From positions 1-64,000 of the IMG/VR virus record IMGVR_UViG_3300036791_000379: DNA of 64,000 nt. One strand, written 5' to 3'. Position numbers and translations under genes: made by a program. Source of the stretch: a virus. The notes beneath the pieces are model-generated. The model did not search any database. It saw only the letters and a program-made list of their open reading frames with translations, and was not told the origin of the DNA. Position 1 is the stretch's first letter. Every line of letters begins with the position of its first letter. Shown here piece after piece: positions 1 to 7,478 of this stretch.

Positions 1-301
1 CTGGAACTTTGGTTCCCTTCCGATTTCCAGCACTCCCCCCCACCCCGTAGAAAGAATTTCTACAATGATTTCAAACGCTTAAGGCCATTCCACCCCGGCA
101 GTGTCACCCTTCCCCATCGGATTGGTCGTTCGCACTCTGTCCCTGTCGTATACGACGGAACCTTGCGGAGGGCCGAAGAGAATATCCTTCTGGCGTCAGC
201 AACCCTTGCAAATGGAGGGCGGCGCGCGCGGGACAGGCGGCAATGGCTCGACCTGACTGGGATTGCTCGGTGTGCTTGGGTTGGGTGGCAGTGTCGTCGC
301 G
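1..301. other. Left-edge non-coding stretch with two palindromes
   Basis: No convincing gene is seen here. Two perfect inverted repeats stand out: GTAGAAA-GAA-TTTCTAC at 47-63, and the 12-bp palindrome GTCGTATACGAC at 145-156. The second matches the half-site of the promoter operators found throughout the window, but no matching -35 and -10 boxes were found around it. It may be an isolated repressor site (inference). Confidence 0.5.
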
Positions 302-535
302 CTATCGGGAGTGCCAAAACGTCGGCAAGCCGGGGCCACCTCCGATCACGCCGGCAATCCACACGACGATCGCGATGATGCAGATCAGGCCAACCACGAT
401 CTGCGCCCATTTGTAGACGTTGGCATCGATGCCCCAGCCAAGAAAGCCGGTGATCAGCCATTTGATGGCATAGGCGATCAGGATGATGACGGCGATGTAC
501 AGCAGCAGGTTCAGGAAGCTGATCAGCAGGGCCAT
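302..535 (-). CDS. Small membrane protein, two TM segments
   Basis: A 77-residue hydrophobic protein. Residues about 3-20 and 40-62 form membrane-spanning segments, joined by a short polar loop with GWGIDANVYKW, and the tail is Gly/Pro-rich. The ATG at 535 is preferred over a longer reading because GGGAGTG lies just upstream and because the longer reading would cross the hairpin terminator at 551-582. It is the last gene of the left minus-strand block. No family is recognised; a membrane role is inferred from hydrophobicity only. Confidence 0.7.
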   Translation of the reverse strand: MALLISFLNLLLYIAVIILIAYAIKWLITGFLGWGIDANVYKWAQIVVGLICIIAIVVWIAGVIGGGPGLPTFWHSR

Positions 536-550
536 GGGACACTCCCACGA

Positions 551-582
551 AAAAACCGGCCTCTGGTTGGAAGCCGGTTTCA
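551..582 (-). terminator. Rho-independent terminator, minus strand
   Basis: Read on the minus strand, AACCGGCTT and a loop are followed by GCCGGTTTTTT, a GC-rich stem with a T-run. It lies between the 192-aa gene (683-1261) and the small membrane protein gene, so it would stop transcripts coming leftward through array 1. Confidence 0.7.
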
Positions 583-682
583 GAATGCGTGGTTGGTTAT
601 AGGGAATGCAGGGTAGGCACACCAAGGGCCGCGCCTGCGCGCGCGAGGAGACACCCGGCGATCAAGGCTGTCAAATGAAAAT

Positions 683-1261
683 TTAATCTTCAGCTGCTTC
701 CAGCGTCGGAAAGATCGAGGGCAATAGATCGCTGCTGTGCTTGACCATACGGACCATCACGCCGCGTCGAAGGCGTGCTCTGGCTTCGCTATAGGTCATC
801 ACGCGGCCTTGCTGCTTGGCTTCCAGCCGCCATTTCCGGTAGGCCTTGTTGAACCATGTGAGGCCACCGTTGCGGCTCGCTTCGTCAAGCCGGCGATCGA
901 TCGTCTGCACCAGAAAGCCGACGCGCGTCATCACGGTCTCATGTTCGGTCAGTCCGATGTTGAGCTTTACCGCTGCTCTGATGATCGCTTCGCGCAGCAC
1001 GCTGATGTCGGATGTCGGCAGCAGTTCGGCATGAACACGACGTCGCACGAGATCGGCCCGTTCTCGATCGCGCGTCCACAATGCGCAGCCGATTTCCGAT
1101 CCGGGAAAACGGCGTTGCAGGCTGAGATCGGACAGATGCAGATCACGGGACACTCCGAGAAAACACAGTTCACTCGGCAGCTTTGCGATGTAGATGGACG
1201 CGACGCCGAGCACATTCAGATATTCGCGCTCAGCGCCGCGCGGCATTTTCAATGCGGTCAT
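683..1261 (-). CDS. Hypothetical protein, weak GIY-YIG/T5orf172-like N-terminus
   Basis: A 192-residue protein. Residues about 18-80 follow a pattern reminiscent of GIY-YIG/T5orf172 domains: SIYIAKLPSELCFLGVSRDL, then a hydrophobic strand (CALWT) and an Arg-rich helix. This resemblance is loose and the catalytic residues cannot be assigned with confidence. The C-terminal half is basic and helical (NKAYRKWRLEAKQQGR). The start codon sits directly after the last, degenerate motif of repeat array 1 (GAACGAGCGAAATG), so the array supplies the whole leader and no separate Shine-Dalgarno box is seen. Confidence 0.7.
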   Translation of the reverse strand: MTALKMPRGAEREYLNVLGVASIYIAKLPSELCFLGVSRDLHLSDLSLQRRFPGSEIGCALWTRDRERADLVRRRVHAELLPTSDISVLREAIIRAAVKLNIGLTEHETVMTRVGFLVQTIDRRLDEASRNGGLTWFNKAYRKWRLEAKQQGRVMTYSEARARLRRGVMVRMVKHSSDLLPSIFPTLEAAED

Positions 1262-2132
1262 TTCGCTCGTTCACTTTGGTGCGCTCAAACGATTTGGCTC
1301 GCTCTCTCGTAATGGTGCTCTCTCGATTTCAGGCTCACTCCCACATTTTGGCGCGCTCTCTCATTTCGGTTCGCTCTTTGCCTCTGGTGTTCTCTGCTGT
1401 TTTGGCTCGCTCGTCTATTTCGGCGCGCTCGATGGCCTCGGCTCGCTCGCTATCCATGGTGCTCACAGCAACTTCGGCTCGCTCGCAAAACTTGGTGCTC
1501 TCACGTTGAATGGCTCGCTCTGACTTTTCGGGTGCTCTCCTGTGCATAGGGCTCGCTCGCCTTTATCGGTACTCTCCAGCGTTTTGGCTCACTCCATCGA
1601 TATGGTGCGCTCAGTCCATTGGTTCGCTCTAGTACACTGGTGCAACTCCCAATTTCTGGCTCGTTCAGGCGTCGTGGTGCTCTCGCAAAATTTGACTCGC
1701 TCGACTTCTACGGCGCTCTCCTTGGTCCCGGCTCGCTCTCCTTTTGTGGTGCTCTCGCGTGTTATGGCTCGCTCTGCATCCTTGGTGCTCTCTGTAGATG
1801 GGGCTCGCTCGCCTTTTTTGGTGCGCTCCGTTGAATTGGCTCGCTCCGGGTCCTTTGGTTCTCTCAGCGACTTCGGCTCGCTTATCCAGTCTGGCGCTCT
1901 CCGGCAACACGGCTCGCTCGTCTATTCTGGCGCTCTCGTCTAGTTTGGCTCGCTTCCGAACCTTGGCGCTCTCCATGTTATGGCTCGCTCACGGGGCTTG
2001 GTGCTCACTACAATTTGGCTCGCTCATCATGTTTGGCACTCTCCGAGACTACGGCTCACCCATTAGGGCTGGTGCTCTCGTCCATTTTGGTTCGCTCGGC
2101 GGTCTTGGTGCTCTCAAACAGGTTGGCTCCTT
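1262..2132 (-). repeat. Alternating 18-nt repeat array 1 (about 48 units)
   Basis: Read on the minus strand, units of exactly 18 nt alternate: GAGCGAGCC plus 9 variable bases, then GAGAGCACC (variants GAGCGCACC, GAGAGCGCC) plus 9 variable bases. The period is kept over about 870 nt with only a few 1-nt indels. Stop codons interrupt all frames, and the constant parts are conserved as DNA, so it is not one protein gene. It begins at the stop codon of the DUF6362-like gene and ends at the ATG of the 192-aa gene, filling the whole intergenic space. The same repeat family recurs in two plus-strand arrays. Confidence 0.95.
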
Positions 2133-2786
2133 TCAAAACACTGGTACGCGACCGGCACGCAGGCCTCTGGCGATGATGTCGCAACCTTGGTCGTGTCGTT
2201 GCCGCCATGTGTCGCCGTAGCCGCCGCGTTTCGCTGCGACCCATCCGGCATCGCGCTCCAGTGCATGCGCCAGCGCCACCGCGTTCACTGCGACAATGAT
2301 GTGGAACGATCGCGCCAAAAATTCAGCCGGCCACTGGATCGCGATCTCCATCCGCGAGACCTCGGCAAAACTGGGCAGCAGCCTTGTCCTGTTCTGCAGA
2401 TGCTGGGTCCTCTCCAGCTCGCCCTGCTCGTGCTGGGCCAGCAGGTCCTCGAACGTATAGCAGTGCGGTGGCCACGCCGGCTTGAAGCCCGTGATCGATG
2501 GCATCGGCACCGTGCGCAATATCCGCATCGCCTCGACCAGCCGGCGGCCAACATGAGGCCCTGACCATTTCGACGGAACCTCCTCGTCGAGGACATCCAG
2601 CAGCTCCGGTTCCATTTCACGCTGTCGAGGACGGTCTGGAGGATGGGTCGCGTAACCACCTCCCCTATAGAAGTGGGGGAAGGTGTTACGCTCCCATCCA
2701 TAATCCTCACGTAACAGGTTGTTACGATGTGACGTAACAGTTACGCCGCGCTCGCTTTCTCTCGACTTGTCAGTGACATTCACCAT
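2133..2786 (-). CDS. DUF6362-like protein
   Basis: A 217-residue protein. Residues about 58-165 (from EPELLDVLDEEVPSKW through RRLVEAMRILRTVPMP to EVSRMEIAIQWPAEFL) match the pattern I recall for DUF6362, a phage and prophage family of unknown function. The N-terminal 57 residues are polar and may be disordered. A GGAGG box serves an earlier ATG that encodes a six-codon peptide (MESEKW) whose stop lies just before the ATG used here. That arrangement could couple or attenuate translation. Its stop codon marks the start of repeat array 1. Confidence 0.75.
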   Translation of the reverse strand: MVNVTDKSRESERGVTVTSHRNNLLREDYGWERNTFPHFYRGGGYATHPPDRPRQREMEPELLDVLDEEVPSKWSGPHVGRRLVEAMRILRTVPMPSITGFKPAWPPHCYTFEDLLAQHEQGELERTQHLQNRTRLLPSFAEVSRMEIAIQWPAEFLARSFHIIVAVNAVALAHALERDAGWVAAKRGGYGDTWRQRHDQGCDIIARGLRAGRVPVF

Positions 2787-2884
2787 TTTTCGCTCTCCAT
2801 TTTTCCTCCGATTGAAACGCTTTTGCAGGCGTTGGAACTTTCGTAACAGCGGCGCTTGGCCGTAACATCGGTTTTGCAGCCTTT

Positions 2885-4027
2885 TCAGTCGTCATGATCG
2901 GCCCCTCGCGGCTGCGCGCCGGGCCTGCGCCGCGTCTCGGCCATGGCGATCTCCTGCTCGCCTTGGCTTGTCAGTTCGAGCCGGCCGCGTCGCTTGACGA
3001 CCAGCTTTTCGGCGATCAGGGATTTGATCGTGCGCTGGACCATCACCTTGTAGGGTTGGCCGTCGCCCATGAACCACTGCAGCGTCCGGGCCAGATCAGC
3101 CAGCGATGCGGTCCTGTTGGCCGGCTCCGATAGCGCGGCGAGCAGCTCGTTCTCGCGGAAGTGCGCCGTCTTGGCGATCTCCTCGCGGCCGATCTCGGAC
3201 AGCGGCGAGGCCACCACGGTCGGGATCAGCCGGCCCTTGCTGTCCTTCAGGTCCTGATGCGTCACGGTGCGCAGCTGGAACGTGATCGGTGCGAAGTCCG
3301 GCCCGCGAAATTTTCCCTGCGCCGAAATCTCGATGCTGCCGTCGTGCGCCTTGGCTGCGAGGTTGCCGTCGACCTCGTTGAGGAATGCGCCGCCGCCGCG
3401 CGGGACGAGATTTTCATCGGTGGCGTTCTTGACCGGGTGGCACGCGGCGATCGTGCAGGGCCGGCCCGGCATCTCGGTGAAGCGGCGCAGCAGCCGGGCG
3501 TGGTCGCCTGCCTGCTTGTTGTCGTTCTCGTCGATGCCCTCGAAAAATGCCGCACTGGTGTCGATGAAGATCGCGGCGACGTCGCCAGCCAGCACGATCT
3601 CGGCACGTACACGCTGATACATCTCTGTGATCTTGAACACGCCGGGGATGAAGTTGACGTCGATTGTGCTGATGTCGAAGCCCATCTGTTGCGCCATGGC
3701 GATCCAGCGCATGCGGACGTCGTCGGCATTCTCGCCGGCCAGATACAGCACCTTGCCGCCGTCGACCTCGCGTTCGAGCAGCGGCTTGGCCAGCGCGACA
3801 TGCGAGGCCAGCAGCAACATGAGCGCGGTTTTGCCGGCTCCGGTCTTGCCGGTGAGGCTATAGAAGAACCGCCGCTGCAGCACGCCGTCGAGGATGTAGT
3901 CGGGCGGCACGAAGCCGCGCACGAACTGCTCGCTCGTGAGGATGCGCGGCACGCGCGTCGGCATCGGCACGACCTTGTCGTCCGGGATCGGAACGCGGAC
4001 GTGATCCTCATCCTCATAGTCGGGCAT
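2885..4027 (-). CDS. RepA-like hexameric replicative ATPase/helicase
   Basis: A 380-residue RecA-fold NTPase of the RepA/AAA_25 type. Walker A GKTGAGKT is at residues 60-67, Walker B (IFID) at about 153-156, and a histidine-containing switch region (AACHPVKNA) follows. The C-terminal 90 residues look like a winged-helix tail (TIKSLIAEKLVVKRRGRLELT). The ATG at 4027 is chosen because it overlaps the end of the primase gene by 14 nt; a longer reading would run far into that gene. Next to the Toprim primase it most likely unwinds DNA for phage replication (inference from family and context). Confidence 0.85.
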   Translation of the reverse strand: MPDYEDEDHVRVPIPDDKVVPMPTRVPRILTSEQFVRGFVPPDYILDGVLQRRFFYSLTGKTGAGKTALMLLLASHVALAKPLLEREVDGGKVLYLAGENADDVRMRWIAMAQQMGFDISTIDVNFIPGVFKITEMYQRVRAEIVLAGDVAAIFIDTSAAFFEGIDENDNKQAGDHARLLRRFTEMPGRPCTIAACHPVKNATDENLVPRGGGAFLNEVDGNLAAKAHDGSIEISAQGKFRGPDFAPITFQLRTVTHQDLKDSKGRLIPTVVASPLSEIGREEIAKTAHFRENELLAALSEPANRTASLADLARTLQWFMGDGQPYKVMVQRTIKSLIAEKLVVKRRGRLELTSQGEQEIAMAETRRRPGAQPRGADHDD

Positions 4028-4925
4028 TACGTGCGCTCCACACGTCAGCCTCATCACTGCCCTCGCGTCGTGACTTGAAAACGTCGATTTCCTTGTTGGC
4101 TGCTTTCCACCGTTGAGCACAAATCACGGCGGACTGTTCGCCCGGCCGCTTGCCGGTCTTTGGGTCGACCCGATCATGATCGGCCCAGATTGTCAGAGTG
4201 TTGACGCTTTCGAGGACCGGGAAGCTCTGGATCAGGCTGGTCGAGCCGAGCGCCCACACCGGCCCGCGATCCTGCGCGATGATCGCGAGCCCGGTCTCCA
4301 GCCCTTCGCAGACGTGCAGGCTGCCGTTCTGCAGCCGCTGCAGCTGCATCGCGGCACCCTGCGGCGAGCCGAGCATCATGGGCGTGCCGTCCTTCTTGGC
4401 CTCGCGGGTCAAAAATATCCGCTGGATCGCCAAGAGTGCGTTCGATGTGAAGTGCCGCATCGCGATCACGACCGCCGGCTGCCGGAACTGCTCGCGCGGA
4501 CAATGCGCCTGATAGCGGATGTCGGTGATCATGCGCGCGACCGACCACAGATCGCGCTGCTCGAAATAGCGCTGCGCCAGCGTGCCCTCGATCGGTACCG
4601 CCTCATCGAAGATGCCGCGCGCGAGCGTTCGCATCCGCTCGATCTCGTTGCGCTGCTTTTCGGTTTCTTTGGAAGCGCTACTCTGAAGATCGTACACATT
4701 CCGCGCCGCATCCTGCAGCTCGTTGCCGTGCCACAGGCCGCGCGCCTTCAGCACCGCGATGATCTCGACCGGTTCGCATCCGGCCTTGCAGCGGACCTGC
4801 ACCGACTGCCGGCCGTCGAAGATCAGCATGCTCGGCGTGCGGTCCTCGTGAACGACACAGTGGCACTTGAACTGCCGGCCAGACCGGCGCGCACCCAGTG
4901 CGATGGCGAGCCGCTCGGCACTCAT
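4014..4925 (-). CDS. CHC2-type zinc finger/Toprim DNA primase
   Basis: A 303-residue primase. An N-terminal zinc finger uses Cys21, Cys23 and/or His26, and Cys46 and Cys50 (KCHCVVHEDRTPSM, then VRCKAGC). A Toprim domain follows: the Glu motif CEGLETG at 206-212 and the DxD motif IWADHD with Asp249 and Asp251. The layout fits phage primases with a Toprim_3 domain. It would lay RNA primers for replication and is translationally coupled to the RepA-like helicase downstream. All expected catalytic acids are present. Confidence 0.87.
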   Translation of the reverse strand: MSAERLAIALGARRSGRQFKCHCVVHEDRTPSMLIFDGRQSVQVRCKAGCEPVEIIAVLKARGLWHGNELQDAARNVYDLQSSASKETEKQRNEIERMRTLARGIFDEAVPIEGTLAQRYFEQRDLWSVARMITDIRYQAHCPREQFRQPAVVIAMRHFTSNALLAIQRIFLTREAKKDGTPMMLGSPQGAAMQLQRLQNGSLHVCEGLETGLAIIAQDRGPVWALGSTSLIQSFPVLESVNTLTIWADHDRVDPKTGKRPGEQSAVICAQRWKAANKEIDVFKSRREGSDEADVWSARNARL

Positions 4926-5188
4926 GGCTGTCGCTCCATGCGAACGCGCAAGGCGGTCACCAGTGCGCTGATGCTGCAGCCCTTGCGGATGATGGTGGCC
5001 GGCGGCAGCGACACGTCGCAGGGCAGCACGTCGATCGCGTCGAGCTGGCAGGTCTCCTCATGAAACGCCATGGCGCTGAGACAATCCCTGACGTGCCCCA
5101 TCAGGGCGGTGACCTGCGGCGCGCAGATGTGGGCGCTCGCGACCTCGTCGAGCTTGCGCGCCAGATCGCGCAGCGGGCTCTCGATCAT
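4922..5188 (-). CDS. Hypothetical protein
   Basis: An 88-residue protein with a clear AGGAGG box before the ATG at 5188. It overlaps its neighbours by 4 nt on both sides, so it is part of the primase operon. The sequence has a helical first half (LRDLARKLDEVASAH) and four cysteines, without a recognisable metal-binding spacing. I do not recognise the family. Position suggests an accessory replication role, which is inference only. Confidence 0.75.
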   Translation of the reverse strand: MIESPLRDLARKLDEVASAHICAPQVTALMGHVRDCLSAMAFHEETCQLDAIDVLPCDVSLPPATIIRKGCSISALVTALRVRMERQP

Positions 5189-5556
5189 GCGAACCTCCTC
5201 GCGCGCGGATGCCAGACATGCTGCTTGTGGCGGCCTTTGCCGACGCGGCGGCTGCGCCAGTCGTGCCGGTTGCACCAGTCGATCAGCAGACGCGACGGTT
5301 CGACCAGCACGGGCGTCAGGCCGGCGGCCTCGATCGCTGCGATCAGCCGGGTGAATGCGCCATGGCCGGGCTGGATCGCTGCGATCAGCACCAGCCGGAC
5401 GCGGTCGCCATCGAGGGTGAAGACGCTGTCGGAATCCCACTCGTTCCAGTTCAGCCACGCCGCCGATCGGACCGGCTCAAATCCCTGCGCGTGTTCCAGC
5501 GCGAGGATGCTGGCGCGCGCGATCTCCTTTGGCCGGGCCTCCGTCGAATGGATCAT
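5185..5556 (-). CDS. Hypothetical protein
   Basis: A 123-residue protein, compact and Trp-rich (SAAWLNWNEWDSDSVFTL), with a basic C-terminal tail (WRSRRVGKGRHKQHVW) that could bind nucleic acid. It sits in the tightly packed operon upstream of the primase genes. No family is recognised. Confidence 0.75.
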   Translation of the reverse strand: MIHSTEARPKEIARASILALEHAQGFEPVRSAAWLNWNEWDSDSVFTLDGDRVRLVLIAAIQPGHGAFTRLIAAIEAAGLTPVLVEPSRLLIDWCNRHDWRSRRVGKGRHKQHVWHPRARRFA

Positions 5557-5559
5557 GGG

Positions 5560-5787
5560 TCACCTCCCCGGTCTCGGTCCGCAGTGCGTCTCGATGAACA
5601 GCGCCAGCTCCGGCTCGTCGAACATCACCAGCGCGCGGTAATCCTCAGCGATGGCTTCCATCAGCTCGATCTCGCGTGCCTGCTCGGTATCCGACATCTT
5701 GCCGCGTGTAACGAGGCGCTCGTAGAGCTGATGCCGGAATGCCAGCTCGCGCTCCACGCATTGCAGCTTTTCCTTGGCGGTGATCAT
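5560..5787 (-). CDS. Small acidic helical hypothetical protein
   Basis: 75 residues, mainly alpha-helical with heptad-like charged stretches (ERELAFRHQLYERL and EIELMEAIAEDYR). The start overlaps the stop of the preceding gene by 4 nt. No family is recognised; it may be a small adaptor. Confidence 0.75.
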   Translation of the reverse strand: MITAKEKLQCVERELAFRHQLYERLVTRGKMSDTEQAREIELMEAIAEDYRALVMFDEPELALFIETHCGPRPGR

Positions 5788-6281
5788 TCGACAACTCCGC
5801 GCTCAGCTTTTGCATACTCTTCCGGATGCTCCTGCTGCACTCGCCTTTCGTATTCGGCGGTACGTTCGACAACCATGTCGCGAAATTCCCTGATCACTTC
5901 GATAGAGCTGATGTCGCTGTCATCGAACGCATCATGGACCATCGCGTACAGGTCGGCGTTGGCAATCACCCCATCCTCGCGCGAGTACAGGCAAAGGCTG
6001 GCTTCCTGCTCATCACTTTCATCGCCCTCATCGCGCTTCCAAAAGAAGGTGATACTCAGATCGAGGTCCAGCAGCATGCGTATGAGCAGAGCCGATTGTG
6101 TCTTGGTTAGATCGAGGTCCTCGATCCACCATTCGTAACTGAACTCACACTGCTCGGAGTCGTCTGTCAGCCAATGCTTGAACAGGTAGAACTTGCCGTC
6201 GACATAGTTGACGCCAAACGCTGCGCTCTGTCGGCGATCCTGTTTCGTCACTTTCTCTGAGCTGGCGGTGATCTCGGTCAT
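5784..6281 (-). CDS. Hypothetical acidic protein
   Basis: 165 residues, strongly acidic (DLDLTKTQS, KRDEGDESDEQE). The first half looks like a small beta-rich domain (FGVNYVDGKFYLFKHW) and the C-terminal helix is charged (VVERTAEYERRVQQEHPEEY). The ATG at 6281 is chosen because it overlaps the end of the next upstream gene by 4 nt. Function unknown. Confidence 0.75.
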   Translation of the reverse strand: MTEITASSEKVTKQDRRQSAAFGVNYVDGKFYLFKHWLTDDSEQCEFSYEWWIEDLDLTKTQSALLIRMLLDLDLSITFFWKRDEGDESDEQEASLCLYSREDGVIANADLYAMVHDAFDDSDISSIEVIREFRDMVVERTAEYERRVQQEHPEEYAKAERGVVE

Positions 6282-6463
6282 CGACGTCGCCTCCGCTCCT
6301 GCGCCTTGCCCTGTTTCCAGCCGCGCTTGAACGCGGCGCGATACTCGCGAATTTTCTGGATCGGCAGATGATGCTTGCGCGCCAGATAGCGGTCGCCGAG
6401 CTTGGTGAAGCCCAGATCGTAGACAAGCTGGCCGAACGGCGATGGGCCATAGGTCACGGTCAT
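6278..6463 (-). CDS. Small basic protein, possible HTH
   Basis: 61 residues with the pattern KLGDRYLARKHHLPIQKIREYRAAF, which could form a short helix-turn-helix, followed by a very basic tail ending QERRRRR. It probably binds DNA or RNA (inference). It overlaps both neighbours by 4 nt. Confidence 0.7.
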   Translation of the reverse strand: MTVTYGPSPFGQLVYDLGFTKLGDRYLARKHHLPIQKIREYRAAFKRGWKQGKAQERRRRR

Positions 6464-7005
6464 GGGTCGATCCTCTGCAGCGCATCGAGCGGATAGAACG
6501 CGGACCACGGGATGATGGCGCACGGCTCGTAGTCCTCGGCATCTCGCGGATTGTTGCGGCCGAAAAACTTCACCGGCCGGCGCGGGCACAGCGGTGCCCA
6601 GCGGATCACCCCATCACGGAAACGCACCGCCAGTAGACTCTGCACATGACTCGCCTGCGTCATCTGCTGGGCGCGCATCACCTTCTGCAGCGCGATGTAG
6701 TAGCCGTCGCCATAGCCGAACGTCAGGTCGCGGCACTTGATCTCGTCAAAGGAGTGCAGCTCATGCCCGCACAGCAGCGCGTAGTCGAGCCCGTAGGCGC
6801 GCGGCAGCTTGTAGGCCTTGCTACAGCCCCAGCTCTTGCACACGCACTCCACGACCTCGCGCTCGTTCTCACGATCGCGCGCCTGCTCGAACTGCTCGCG
6901 TGGGACCACCATTGGTGCCGGCGGCTCCGGCCGCTCGGTGATCTGCGACGGGCCTTGGTTGCGCCCGCCCTTCACCGTCATGCCTTCGGTCAGCTCTCTA
7001 ACCAT
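6460..7005 (-). CDS. Hypothetical protein with Cys pairs
   Basis: 181 residues. The N-terminal 45 residues are Pro-rich and likely flexible. Residues about 53-80 contain CVCKSWGC and a later LLCGHELHSF, a possible metal site. The C-terminal half is beta-rich (VKFFGRNNPRDAEDYEPCAI). Function not recognised. Confidence 0.75.
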   Translation of the reverse strand: MVRELTEGMTVKGGRNQGPSQITERPEPPAPMVVPREQFEQARDRENEREVVECVCKSWGCSKAYKLPRAYGLDYALLCGHELHSFDEIKCRDLTFGYGDGYYIALQKVMRAQQMTQASHVQSLLAVRFRDGVIRWAPLCPRRPVKFFGRNNPRDAEDYEPCAIIPWSAFYPLDALQRIDP

Positions 7006-7165
7006 CGGTCACATGCTCCGGCCCGTACAACTCGTCGAGAATCTTGTCGCGCTCATCCTTGCGGACCTTCATCCCGTTGAGCTGATCCTTCTTGGCTGAT
7101 CGCGTCAGCTCGTTTTTCTTCAGCCCCGGTGTCGAATGCTGATCGATGATGTGCTGATCGGTCAT
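6998..7165 (-). CDS. Small hypothetical protein
   Basis: 55 residues (begins MTDQHIIDQHSTPGLKKNEL, ends GPEHVTDG), too short for usual gene-calling limits. GAAGGGAGA lies just before the ATG, codon third positions are GC-rich like the neighbours, and it overlaps the next gene by 8 nt. The basic middle (LTRSAKKDQLNGMKVRKDER) suggests nucleic-acid contact. It overlaps the 3' part of the TSCPD gene by 113 nt in another frame. Confidence 0.6.
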   Translation of the reverse strand: MTDQHIIDQHSTPGLKKNELTRSAKKDQLNGMKVRKDERDKILDELYGPEHVTDG

Positions 7166-7478
7166 GGTCGTCTCCCTTCAGCTGATCGACCACGGCACCG
7201 ACAATCGATAGCGGCCGACCAAAACTGTCGCGGGTGATGGAATGCTTGATGGTGTCGAGCGACACGCCGTGCTGCAGCGCCATCGACAGCAGCACCGCGC
7301 CGTCTCGCGCGATCGCCTCGACCATCTCGCCGCTCTTGCCTCCAGTGATGAAGACCTCGCCGAGGCTTCCGTCCTCGAACAAGCCTACTGTGATGGTGTG
7401 GCCTTTCGTCAAGCCACCGAACGCCATCTCGAAAGTCTCGCAGCGGCGACGCTGCGGCAGCGCACGACGTTCGCTCAT
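7053..7478 (-). CDS. TSCPD domain protein
   Basis: 141 residues. Residues about 10-95 (RCETFEMAFGG through GLFEDGSLGEVFITGGKSG to LQHGVSLDTIKHSI) match the TSCPD domain, which occurs alone or at the C-terminus of vitamin B12-dependent ribonucleotide reductases. As a stand-alone phage protein its role is unknown; nucleotide metabolism is inferred. The last 45 residues run in an alternative frame over the 55-aa gene and look less ordered, so the true end of the fold is near residue 100. The start overlaps the ParB-DUF5131 gene by 4 nt. Confidence 0.8.
   Translation of the reverse strand: MSERRALPQRRRCETFEMAFGGLTKGHTITVGLFEDGSLGEVFITGGKSGEMVEAIARDGAVLLSMALQHGVSLDTIKHSITRDSFGRPLSIVGAVVDQLKGDDHDRSAHHRSAFDTGAEEKRADAISQEGSAQRDEGPQG

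Noticed and set aside
145-156. A thirteenth operator-type promoter at the left edge
   Set aside because: The palindrome is perfect but no -35/-10 pair at 17-bp spacing was found on either strand.
1262-2132. Arrays as CRISPR loci
   Set aside because: Repeats are only 9 nt, two different motifs alternate, spacers are 9 nt, and no cas genes are nearby.
1183-2220. Protein-coding reading of the arrays (hexapeptide-like GSL/GAL or ARS/VLS, ERA/EST repeats)
   Set aside because: The 18-nt period keeps several frames partly open, but stop codons and indels break each frame and conservation is at the base level in the same 9 positions regardless of frame.
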